From positions 1 through 14,031 of the forward strand of contig JAYTXY010000047.1 in assembly GCA_043742705.1 (NCBI GenBank): 14,031 bases of DNA, read 5' to 3'. A program made the position numbers and the translations under genes. The notes beneath the pieces were generated by a model. That model did no database searches. It was not told where the DNA came from and saw only the letters and a program-made list of their open reading frames with translations. The stretch comes from JAPLDA01 sp043742705 (GTDB taxonomy: Bacteria; Bacteroidota; Bacteroidia; AKYH767-A; 2013-40CM-41-45). Shown in pieces: positions 7,168-13,900 of this stretch (within the stretch, counting starts at the first letter, position 1; every line of letters begins with the position of its first letter).

Positions 7168-8157
7168 TTATGGTACTTCAACCACATTCAAAATCTCATT
7201 GATAATATTTTCTGACGTGATGTTTTCTGCTTCTGCTTCGTAGGTTAAACCGATACGATGACGCAATACATCGTGACAGATTGCACGAACATCTTCAGGA
7301 ATCACATATCCTCTGCGTTTGATAAACGCATACGCCTTTGATGCAAGTGCAAGGTTGATACTGGCACGCGGAGATCCACCGTAACTGATCAGTTGGGAAA
7401 GCTTTCCGAGGTTGTAGTCTTTCGGTGAACGTGTTGCGAAGACAATGTCAACGATGTACTTTTCAATCTTTTCATCCATGTACACTTCACGAGCAATGTT
7501 TCGCGAGCGGATTATATCTTCCGGTTTGATAACTGCATTTACTTTCGGAAATGATTGAGAAATATTCTGCCGTACAATCAATTTCTCTTCTTCTTTGCTT
7601 GGATAACCGATTACAATCTTCAGCATGAAACGATCTATCTGTGCTTCCGGAAGAGGATAAGTTCCTTCCTGTTCAATCGGGTTTTGAGTGGCGAGAACGA
7701 GAAATGGTTCCTCCAAAGGAAACGTCTGCTCACCAATCGTGATTTGTCTTTCCTGCATCGCTTCCAGCAAAGCACTCTGCACTTTTGCCGGAGCGCGGTT
7801 GATTTCATCAGCGAGGATGAAATTCGAAAAGATAGGACCTTTACGAACTGTAAACTCTTCCCGCTTCTGGTTGTAAATCATCGTACCGATCAAATCGGCG
7901 GGGAGCAGATCGGGTGTGAATTGTATCCTGTTGAATTTCGCCTGGATGCAGGAAGCCAGCGATTTAATCGCAAGCGTTTTTGCCAATCCCGGAACTCCCT
8001 CCAGCAAAACGTGTCCGTTGGACAACATACCGATGAGCAACCGCTCAACCATGTATTTTTGCCCGACAATTACTTTGCTCAGTTCCATCATGAGCAAGTC
8101 AACAAAGGCGCTTTCACGTTGTATGCGCTCGTTGATTTCTTTAATATCAGTCGTCAT
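7168..8157 (-). CDS. moxR: MoxR-family AAA+ ATPase
   Basis: The 329-residue product carries the MoxR AAA_3 signature in full. Walker A is G54VPGLAKT61, followed by the family block FNRIQFTPDLLPADLIGTMI (about 75-94). Walker B is ILADE (D117, E118) within FILADEINRAPAKVQSALLE, sensor 1 is N159 (LATQNP), R176 (QIDRFMLK) lies in the arginine-finger region, and sensor 2 is R264 (GGSPRAS) in the C-terminal lid domain. The length is normal for the family. MoxR ATPases are chaperone-like ring or hexamer machines that act with VWA proteins encoded alongside. Being the first gene of the operon, it is probably made from the promoter at about 8234-8265 with a leader of some 70 bases. The start MTTDIKEINE fits family N-termini. 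No membrane segment is seen, so it is cytoplasmic. Confidence 0.95.
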   Translation of the reverse strand: MTTDIKEINERIQRESAFVDLLMMELSKVIVGQKYMVERLLIGMLSNGHVLLEGVPGLAKTLAIKSLASCIQAKFNRIQFTPDLLPADLIGTMIYNQKREEFTVRKGPIFSNFILADEINRAPAKVQSALLEAMQERQITIGEQTFPLEEPFLVLATQNPIEQEGTYPLPEAQIDRFMLKIVIGYPSKEEEKLIVRQNISQSFPKVNAVIKPEDIIRSRNIAREVYMDEKIEKYIVDIVFATRSPKDYNLGKLSQLISYGGSPRASINLALASKAYAFIKRRGYVIPEDVRAICHDVLRHRIGLTYEAEAENITSENIINEILNVVEVP

Positions 8158-8233
8158 CGTGTTAAGGTGTTATTAATAATTAAACTTCTTTTGTAATATA
8201 CGTCCCTTCAAGAGGGTACAAGCTATTTTCAAA

Positions 8234-8265
8234 CAAAACTATTGAGTCATAGAGACAAATTCAAC
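8234..8265 (-). promoter_or_regulatory. Candidate Bacteroidota-type promoter for the moxR-bat operon
   Basis: On the minus strand the element TAGTTTTG (8234-8241) matches the Bacteroidota -7 consensus TAnnTTTG. It is preceded at a 20-base spacing by GTTG (8262-8265), one mismatch from the TTTG -33 element. This would give a start near 8227 and a leader of about 70 bases before the moxR ATG at 8157. In AT-rich DNA such matches also occur by chance. Confidence 0.4.
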
Positions 8266-8355
8266 AGCGGAAATATCATTTTTTTATGAAGTGCAAGTTT
8301 ATTAAAAAAAAGATGAATCAAAAATGAATGAACTGGTTAAAAAATGTTAATAAGA

Positions 8356-8512
8356 TTAGTTCAAAGTTCTTAGTTCAAAGTTTATAGTTTAACGTAAATT
8401 AATAGGACGGATGGTACTTCGCCCAATCAAGTTATGCCACTCAGATCAACCTCTTTGAACTAAGAACTAGGAACTTTGAACTTTGAACTAGGACCTAAGA
8501 ACTTTGAACTAA
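8356..8512. repeat. Inverted pair of heptamer arrays (TWDGAAC family) upstream of truA
   Basis: The left array (8357-8391) is five in-phase heptamers TAGTTCA, AAGTTCT, TAGTTCA, AAGTTTA, TAGTTTA. The right array (8454-8509) is eight in-phase heptamers TTTGAAC, TAAGAAC, TAGGAAC, TTTGAAC, TTTGAAC, TAGGACC, TAAGAAC, TTTGAAC, consensus TWDGAAC, which is the reverse complement of the left family. An 18-base perfect inverted match joins TTAGTTCAAAGTTCTTAG (8356-8373) to its complement at 8495-8512, and a second 16-base match pairs the left array with the start of the right one. About 62 non-repetitive bases lie between. The right array ends about 18 bases before the -7 element of truA. Confidence 0.92.
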
Positions 8513-8537
8513 ATAATGAACCAACTTACTACTTTTG
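8503..8537 (+). promoter_or_regulatory. Candidate promoter for truA
   Basis: TACTTTTG (8530-8537) matches the Bacteroidota -7 consensus TAnnTTTG exactly. The nearest upstream TTTG is at 8503-8506 with a 23-base spacer, longer than the usual 19-21, and it belongs to the last heptamer of the repeat array. If used, the transcript would begin only about 12 bases before the truA start codon. Confidence 0.4.
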
Positions 8538-8554
8538 TCGCCTAACTTAATAAT

Positions 8555-9292
8555 GTGCGCTACTTTCTAAGACTTTCTTTTAATGGCAAAAACTACCATG
8601 GATGGCAGGTTCAGGAGAATGCACATGCTGTTCAGGCAGAGGTGGATAAGGCCCTTTCTGTGTTGCTCAAGGAACCAGTTAGTACGCTTGGCTGTGGCAG
8701 GACTGATACAGGAGTTCATGCACGCGTTTTTTATGCGCACTTCGACAGTACATCAACGATAGAAAATCCCGAAGATTTTATTCATCACCTGAATTGTCTT
8801 CTTCCACATGATATTGCCATTCATCAGATTATTCCTGTTGAACCTAAAGCACATGCACGGTTTGATGCAACTTCCAGGACGTACGAATATTTCCTCTATC
8901 ATGACAAAGATCCGTTTCTGAAAGAGTCGGCTTACTTTTTTCCATATGTGCTGGATCTTGAAAAAATGAATCACGCATGTTCTGTGTTGAGAGAGTACGA
9001 TGACTTCAGTTGTTTCAGCAAATCAAGAACGCAGGTCAAAACAAATATTTGTAAGATTGCGGAAGCAGCCTGGAGAACGGAAAATGATCAAACCATCTTT
9101 CGCATCACTGCTGATCGTTTTCTCCGTAACATGGTGCGCGCAATCGTTGGAACGATGACTGAAATCGGTGAAAGCAAAATTGACGAGAAAAAATTTCGTG
9201 AGATCATTGAAGGAAAGAGCAGGAGTGAAGCGGGGTTTTCAGTTCCTGCGCAGGGACTTTATTTGGTGGATGTGAAGTATAAGTTTTTATAG
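8555..9292 (+). CDS. truA: tRNA pseudouridine(38-40) synthase TruA
   Basis: The 245-residue product isomerises uridine to pseudouridine at positions 38-40 of the tRNA anticodon arm. It opens MRYFLRLSFNGKNYHGWQVQ, the usual TruA start. It contains the catalytic aspartate D51 in GCGRTDTGVHA, the conserved ARFDATSRTYEYFL block (about 101-114), RFLRNMVRAIVGTM (188-201) and the C-terminal PAQGLYL (231-237). The start is GTG at 8555, fixed by homology of the first residues. An ATG two bases upstream (8553) overlaps it in another frame and closes after five codons (8568-8570). The length is normal. The stop codon TAG (9290-9292) runs straight into an AGTTGTT heptamer array. The gene is followed by an ABC exporter on the same strand, 138 bases away. 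Confidence 0.97.
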   Translation: MRYFLRLSFNGKNYHGWQVQENAHAVQAEVDKALSVLLKEPVSTLGCGRTDTGVHARVFYAHFDSTSTIENPEDFIHHLNCLLPHDIAIHQIIPVEPKAHARFDATSRTYEYFLYHDKDPFLKESAYFFPYVLDLEKMNHACSVLREYDDFSCFSKSRTQVKTNICKIAEAAWRTENDQTIFRITADRFLRNMVRAIVGTMTEIGESKIDEKKFREIIEGKSRSEAGFSVPAQGLYLVDVKYKFL

Positions 9293-9325
9293 TTGTTAGT
9301 TATTAGTTGTTAGTTGTTAGTTGTT
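9291..9325. repeat. AGTTGTT heptamer array at the truA stop codon
   Basis: Five in-phase heptamers: AGTTGTT (9291), AGTTATT (9298), AGTTGTT (9305), AGTTGTT (9312), AGTTGTT (9319). The first two bases are the AG of the truA stop codon TAG (9290-9292), so the array is the direct 3' flank of truA. The sequence is unrelated to the array upstream of truA, but the period is the same. Confidence 0.93.
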
Positions 9326-9350
9326 GGGCAATGTGAGAGTGAAAGTGAGC

Positions 9351-9429
9351 ACATTATCAACTTATCAAATCAGCACATCATCAAATTAATTTCATGTATT
9401 CGTACATTCGTAAAAATTAGTAATTCGTA
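9351..9429. repeat. Octamer-phased and TTCGTA-type repeats upstream of the ABC exporter
   Basis: Octamers in phase, mostly ending ATC: ACATTATC (9351), AACTTATC (9359), AAATCAGC (9367), ACATCATC (9375), then AAATTA. Within this, AATCAGCACATC and the 16-mer GCACATCATCAAATTA (9373-9388) recur exactly in the moxR-DUF58 spacer (7131-7142 and 7152-7167). Next come three ATTCGTA words at 9398-9404, 9406-9412 and 9423-9429, the last one base before the exporter ATG at 9431. No clear promoter is seen in this gap. Confidence 0.75.
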
Positions 9430-9430
9430 G

Positions 9431-11194
9431 ATGGCGACAGTTACAGGCAAAGCGTACGATTTCCCGATTCTGAAAAGGATCTTTGCATATATTAAACCTT
9501 ACAAGACATCGTTTTGGTTTGGAGTTTTCCTGACTATCTTTTTAGCGTTTCTTTCTCCGGTTCGCCCGTGGCTCGTGCAGTATACAGTTGACAGCTACAT
9601 TGCAAAAGGTGATGAAAGCGGCTTGCTCAGAATGACTTTGTTGATGATTGGTCTGCTCTTGTTTCAAACGCTCATTCAGTATTACCAGACGTATTTGACC
9701 AACTGGCTTGGACAAGCTGTTATTCGTGACATGCGAATAAAATTATACAGACATATTCTGAATCTCCGACTGAAATTTTTTGATCACACGCCAATAGGAA
9801 CTTTGGTAACACGCACCATTTCTGATCTTGAAACGATCGCTGATATCTTCTCGGAAGGATTGATTGTCATCATTGGAGATTTGCTACAGTTGTTCGTCAT
9901 CATAGCTTTCATGTTTTACATTGACTGGAGATTGACGCTCATCAGTCTTAGCACGATGCCTTTCTTAGTCATCGCGACAAATATTTTCAAAAATGGAATC
10001 AAGGAAGCTTTCCGTGAAGTGAGAACTCAGGTTGCTCACCTGAACACGTTTGTGCAGGAGCATCTCACGGGAATGAGCATTGTCCAGATTTTCAGCCGGG
10101 AAAAACAGGAGATGAAAAAATTTGAAGACATCAACCGTCTTCACATGAAAGCTCATATCAAATCCGTCTGGTATTATTCTATTTTCTTTCCTGTAGTTGA
10201 ATTACTTTCTGCCACGTCCATCGGTTTGTTAGTTTGGTGGGGAGCGAAAGAAGTAATCGGAGGTTCTGTATCTCCCGGAAACATTGTTGCCTTTATCATG
10301 TACATCAACATGCTCTTTCGCCCAATCCGTGAGTTGGCCGATAAGTTCAATACGTTGCAGATGGGGATGGTAAGCTCGGAACGTATTTTCAAGTTACTGG
10401 ATACAAAGGAGAATATCTCAAACGAAGGAAAAGTTGTTGCTTCTTCCATCCGTGGTGATATCGAATTTCGAAATGTTTGGTTTGCATACAACGATGAAGA
10501 ATGGGTGTTGAAAAATGTGAGCTTCAGCGTGAAAGCCGGAACTACGTTGGCTTTGGTGGGAGCAACCGGAGCAGGGAAGTCTTCGATCATTAACCTGATC
10601 AATCGTTTTTATGAAATCAACAAAGGTGAAATTTTGGTGGACGGAATTGACATTCGTCATTACGAATTAGACTCCTTGAGAAAAAATATTGCTGTAGTCA
10701 TGCAGGATGTTTTTCTCTTTTCAGATACGATTGCCAATAACATTTCCCTTCGAGATCCATTGATAAACCTTGAAGAAATGAAAGAAGCATCCAAGGTTGT
10801 CGGAGCGAATCGTTTCATCGAGCAATTACCTGATACATATCATTTCAATGTGATGGAAAGAGGAGCGATGTTATCAGTCGGACAACGGCAATTGATTTCA
10901 TTCATTCGTGCTTATGTATTCAATCCGAAGATCCTGATTCTTGACGAAGCTACTTCTTCCATTGATTCTGAATCGGAAGAATTGATCCAAGAAGCAACTT
11001 CAAAGCTTACAGAGAACAGAACTTCTATTGTCATTGCGCACCGACTCGCCACGGTTCAGGATGCTGATAAAATCATCGTACTTGATCACGGAGAAAAAAT
11101 GGAAGAAGGAACTCACCAGGAACTTTTGCGTCATGGCGGGTTGTACAAGAATCTATACGAGATACAGTTTTCCGGAATTGCCGAGCGGAACTAA
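9431..11194 (+). CDS. ABC exporter, fused membrane and ATPase domains (MsbA/multidrug type)
   Basis: The 587-residue half-transporter probably works as a homodimer in the inner membrane. The membrane domain (about 1-320) has six predicted helices, including FWFGVFLTIFLAFLSPV (28-44), LLMIGLLLFQTLIQYY, LIVIIGDLLQLFVIIAFMFYI and a later FFPVVELLSATSIGLLVWW. The nucleotide-binding domain shows Walker A G377ATGAGKS384, Q-loop Q425, signature L481SVGQ485 (Val in place of the usual third-position Gly), Walker B ILILDE (D505, E506), the D-loop in EATSSIDSES and switch H537 (IAHRLAT). The substrate (lipid, drug or peptide) cannot be told from sequence. An ABC exporter beside truA is, as far as I recall, a common arrangement in Bacteroidota. 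Its TAA (11192-11194) overlaps the stop of the convergent small gene, so no terminator fits between them. Confidence 0.93.
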   Translation: MATVTGKAYDFPILKRIFAYIKPYKTSFWFGVFLTIFLAFLSPVRPWLVQYTVDSYIAKGDESGLLRMTLLMIGLLLFQTLIQYYQTYLTNWLGQAVIRDMRIKLYRHILNLRLKFFDHTPIGTLVTRTISDLETIADIFSEGLIVIIGDLLQLFVIIAFMFYIDWRLTLISLSTMPFLVIATNIFKNGIKEAFREVRTQVAHLNTFVQEHLTGMSIVQIFSREKQEMKKFEDINRLHMKAHIKSVWYYSIFFPVVELLSATSIGLLVWWGAKEVIGGSVSPGNIVAFIMYINMLFRPIRELADKFNTLQMGMVSSERIFKLLDTKENISNEGKVVASSIRGDIEFRNVWFAYNDEEWVLKNVSFSVKAGTTLALVGATGAGKSSIINLINRFYEINKGEILVDGIDIRHYELDSLRKNIAVVMQDVFLFSDTIANNISLRDPLINLEEMKEASKVVGANRFIEQLPDTYHFNVMERGAMLSVGQRQLISFIRAYVFNPKILILDEATSSIDSESEELIQEATSKLTENRTSIVIAHRLATVQDADKIIVLDHGEKMEEGTHQELLRHGGLYKNLYEIQFSGIAERN

Positions 11195-11487
11195 AAAAAT
11201 TTGTAAATCGTATCCACTACTTTCTCTTCCAGTTTGGGGACTTCCTTGTTTTCTTTTCGGAGTCCGCTCATCTTCACCACCACATCTACCTTGGTTCCCA
11301 CTTTATCCTTTTTCGAAACTTTAAGGTGGAGATACGTTTTATTTCCAAACAGTTTCCAGCCTCTCACCGCATTTATTTCTCCCTTCTTTTCATTTGAATT
11401 CAGGACGAGAAAACCGTTGCGGAAGCATACTTTTTCCAATTGCTTAAACACTTCACCGAAAGAATAGTGAAGATGTGCTGATTTCAT
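11191..11487 (-). CDS. Small unrecognised protein, 98 residues
   Basis: I do not recognise this protein. It begins MKSAHLHYSFGEVFKQLEKV and has no signal peptide or membrane segment. The pattern suggests a helix (about 9-24), three beta strands (about 25-45, 50-60 and 65-75; for example KTYLHLKVSKKD and GTKVDVVVKMSG) and a closing helix (about 83-98, PKLEEKVVDTIYKFF), with a basic composition overall. That alternating hydrophobic pattern argues for a real folded protein rather than chance. Its TAG (11191-11193) overlaps the TAA of the convergent ABC exporter. It is 92 bases downstream of the oxidoreductase gene on the same strand and may share its transcript. A weak promoter-like TACATTTA lies at 11517-11524 on the minus strand. 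Confidence 0.65.
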   Translation of the reverse strand: MKSAHLHYSFGEVFKQLEKVCFRNGFLVLNSNEKKGEINAVRGWKLFGNKTYLHLKVSKKDKVGTKVDVVVKMSGLRKENKEVPKLEEKVVDTIYKFF

Positions 11488-11579
11488 AATAGGTTGGGAA
11501 GAAATAAATTAAGCCGTAAATGTATTCTTAAAAAGTGAGACTTGCATGATGGGACACGATTTAGCGAATAGTTTCAAAT

Positions 11580-12599
11580 TCAATCCCAGCTCAAAGCAAC
11601 TTTGCCAATTGCTTTTTTTTCCTGGAGATAACGATGGGCAGCCGCAATTTCTGAAGCTTTGAAAAGTTTTCCTTCATGTGGAACAAAGATTCCTTCATTG
11701 AATAACCTAATGACTTGTTGAAGACAATGCTGAATGATTTCTGGTCGTCCGTCAGCGATCTTCAGCATGTTTACTCCAATCAGTGATTTGGAAGCCATCA
11801 TAAACTGAGCAGGATGATAAAAGCCAAATTGTATGGCAGTTTTTATTTTGTTGAATAAATTCGTTCCTGTCATCTGTGAAGCACCATAACAAACAATTCT
11901 TCCGCCAGGAGCAAGCAACTTTATTCCTTTCTTCACAAAGCTTCCTCCCATCGCATCGAAGATTACATCAATGCCATCACTGCCGGTTATTTTTTTTATT
12001 ATTTCATAAAAATTTTCCGCTGAAGTATTAATCACATGAGTTGCACCTTGCTGTTTCAGAAAATCAATTTTTGAAGCTGAACTTGTCGTTGCGAAAATTT
12101 CACAGTTCATGTGTTTGCAATACTGAAGCAGTGCGCTGCCAACACCGCCGGACGCTGCATGAATAATAACTTTTTCTCCTGAACGGATATTCGCAGCAAC
12201 GTTTGCACAATAATAAGCTGTACAGTACTGTGTGGCAAGCGAACTTGCTGCAGGTACATTTAATGATTCCGGAATTACAACGGCTGCACTTGCATTGGTA
12301 GCAACGTATTCGGCATAGCCGCCAAATCGTGTAAGAGCTGCAACGCGATCTCCTGTTTTCAGGTTTGTAACTTTTGTTCCGCAAGCTGTGATTCTGCCAA
12401 CAACATCATATCCTAAAATACAAGGTCGGGGAGGAGCATCGCGGTACATACCTTCTCGCGCTACAATGTCTGCGAAGTTTAGTCCTGATCCTTCCGTTTT
12501 TATCAGTGCTTCTTCTTCCCTGATTTCAGGAATTTTTGTTTCACGAAGGTCAAATGCTTTTTCTGCATTACCGGTTCGTACGAGAAAGATTGCTTTCAT
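11580..12599 (-). CDS. Zinc-free MDR oxidoreductase, quinone-reductase/VAT-1-like
   Basis: The 339-residue member of the medium-chain dehydrogenase/reductase superfamily is likely an NADPH-dependent reductase of quinones or activated alkenes in the cytoplasm. The N-terminal GroES-like domain (about 1-125) contains GLNFADIVAREGMY and ILGYDVVGRI, followed by TGDRVAALTRFGGYAEYV. The Rossmann domain has the nucleotide loop H147AASGGVG154 and the downstream strands EIFATTSSASKIDFLKQQGA and DGIDVIFDAMGG. The catalytic zinc ligands of alcohol dehydrogenases are not present in their usual places, which fits the quinone-oxidoreductase branch. The first roughly 25 residues (MKAIFLVRTGNAEKAFDLRE) are normal for the family. 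It is 98 bases from the upstream membrane-protein gene. The exact substrate is unknown. Confidence 0.9.
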   Translation of the reverse strand: MKAIFLVRTGNAEKAFDLRETKIPEIREEEALIKTEGSGLNFADIVAREGMYRDAPPRPCILGYDVVGRITACGTKVTNLKTGDRVAALTRFGGYAEYVATNASAAVVIPESLNVPAASSLATQYCTAYYCANVAANIRSGEKVIIHAASGGVGSALLQYCKHMNCEIFATTSSASKIDFLKQQGATHVINTSAENFYEIIKKITGSDGIDVIFDAMGGSFVKKGIKLLAPGGRIVCYGASQMTGTNLFNKIKTAIQFGFYHPAQFMMASKSLIGVNMLKIADGRPEIIQHCLQQVIRLFNEGIFVPHEGKLFKASEIAAAHRYLQEKKAIGKVALSWD

Positions 12600-12697
12600 C
12601 AGAAGATTCTGTTTTGATCAGTTAAAAGTATCTCATAAAATGACAGTTTATTTTTTACATCAGGATTGTAAAGTAAGTACACTTCTACATTTCATTT

Positions 12698-13897
12698 TTA
12701 CAAATAGCTCAACCACCATTTTTCCTTATGATTCGTTTTGTATCGGTCGTACCATTTACACAGTGGATACAACATGACGATCAGCGCCAGCCACACTAAA
12801 TAAACAACAGGAAGATGAACTCCTTCTCCCGGAATTAAAAAATAAAAAGGAAAGTGAGATTGAGCGGTCAGGTCAAAAGCTTCACTCATATGATGACCTC
12901 GCATGAAGAATGTGATGGCGGAAAAAACATGAATCAAATAGATGTGCAATACATAATAGAATAAAGCGACTCGTCCGTATACTTTAATGGCAGCCGTAAA
13001 TTTGTTTTTGAATTTTTCCAGCCATGCTAAAGCTAGCAATGCAGGACCAATGGTGATGCAGAGGTAAAGCAAAGACGGAGGATACTTGTAAACATCCATG
13101 AATGACAGAAAAGTAAAAAGCCCACTGTGCTGATGTGTCCATGGAACAGGATCACCGTAGACGTTTGCAAACCGAAGTACAATAAAGAACAGGATTAACG
13201 AGATTCCTGTCATGCTTAATTTTCTTCTTCTCTCCTCTGAAGAAACAGTCGGTGAAAATAATTTTCCGCAACAATATCCTAGCATCATCAATCCTGTCCA
13301 TGGAAGAAATGGATAGACCATTAGAATGGAATGATTTTCTGCATACTGATACGGAACAAATTTTCCATGATGCAATAAGTTCGAGAAGAAGCTAGCGTGA
13401 AAGCCCGGTTCTGTTTCGTAAAAGTCAAGTATGTTGTGACCGAAAACGATTATCAACCCCAACACAAGAATCATTTTGAAAGGAAGTCGCATCAGGAATC
13501 CAAGCAAAATCATGCTGATACCAATTGCCCAGATTACCTGGAGGAAAAGTGTGTTGTATGCAGGATTGAATGACCAGCCAAAAGTTACAATTCCAACTTC
13601 AAGAATGATTAACCATAAACCTCTTTTAAAAAGGAATGCACTCAATTCACTTTTAGTTTTTCTCAATGCCTGTAAGTAGATGGAAGTTCCCGACAGGAAA
13701 ACAAAAACGGGAGCACAGAAATGAGTAATCCATCTTGTGAAAAACAATACAGGAGAAGTGGTTGCAAGGTCAAGCGGATCATTGAGATTGGCAGTGAAGT
13801 GAAAGTAATCTCGCACATGATCGAGCGCCATAATGATCATCACGATTCCGCGAAGGATGTCAATGGATTCGATTCTGTTTTTACTCAGTTGATTCAT
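12698..13897 (-). CDS. Multi-pass membrane protein, DUF1624/HGSNAT-like acyltransferase family
   Basis: The 399-residue polytopic protein begins with the family motif RIESIDILRGIVMIIMALDH (8-27) continuing VRDYFHF. This R-x-x-S-x-D-x-x-RG plus DHxRD pattern is typical of DUF1624 proteins and of the heparan-alpha-glucosaminide N-acetyltransferase catalytic domain. H27 may correspond to the acyl-carrying histidine of the human enzyme, but that is inference. About ten hydrophobic segments follow, for example at about 57-75, 92-108, 118-134, 141-155, 194-212, 229-243, 274-292, 308-330 and 362-380. Conserved loop elements include FVFLSGTSIYL, FLPWTGLMMLGY and FYYVLHIYLIH. It could modify a cell-surface glycan or lipid; no substrate can be named. 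It starts 3 bases after the stop of the upstream gene, so the two are probably co-transcribed. Confidence 0.85.
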   Translation of the reverse strand: MNQLSKNRIESIDILRGIVMIIMALDHVRDYFHFTANLNDPLDLATTSPVLFFTRWITHFCAPVFVFLSGTSIYLQALRKTKSELSAFLFKRGLWLIILEVGIVTFGWSFNPAYNTLFLQVIWAIGISMILLGFLMRLPFKMILVLGLIIVFGHNILDFYETEPGFHASFFSNLLHHGKFVPYQYAENHSILMVYPFLPWTGLMMLGYCCGKLFSPTVSSEERRRKLSMTGISLILFFIVLRFANVYGDPVPWTHQHSGLFTFLSFMDVYKYPPSLLYLCITIGPALLALAWLEKFKNKFTAAIKVYGRVALFYYVLHIYLIHVFSAITFFMRGHHMSEAFDLTAQSHFPFYFLIPGEGVHLPVVYLVWLALIVMLYPLCKWYDRYKTNHKEKWWLSYL

Positions 13898-13900
13898 TGT

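Larger units (their letters stand above)
8158..8554. other. Divergent intergenic region between moxR and truA
   Basis: These 397 bases contain no convincing gene. From the left: a moxR leader with a small hairpin (CCCT 8204-8207 with AGGG 8212-8215); a candidate moxR promoter at 8234-8265 (minus strand); an A/T-rich stretch at about 8278-8350; a heptamer array at 8356-8391; about 60 bases of non-repetitive sequence; the inverted heptamer array at 8454-8512; and a candidate truA promoter whose -7 element lies at 8530-8537. Regulation of both gene sets must act within this region. Confidence 0.8.

Noticed and set aside
1..8157. The MoxR-VWA-TPR gene set as a new defence or signalling system
   Set aside because: Gene order and protein motifs match the known Bacteroidota aerotolerance (Bat) operon. 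Nothing in the gene content departs from it beyond the repeats.
7555..8196. A 213-codon open frame on the plus strand antisense to moxR
   Set aside because: It lies fully opposite a highly conserved AAA+ gene and its product has no recognisable domain.
8204..8215. Hairpin CCCT/AGGG in the moxR leader as a terminator or riboswitch
   Set aside because: The stem is only four base pairs with a small loop and no U-tract; it is too weak to claim a regulatory RNA.
12600..12697. Promoter for the oxidoreductase gene in the gap upstream of it
   Set aside because: Only partial matches to TAnnTTTG (such as TACTTTTA) with no properly spaced TTTG; not better than chance in AT-rich DNA.
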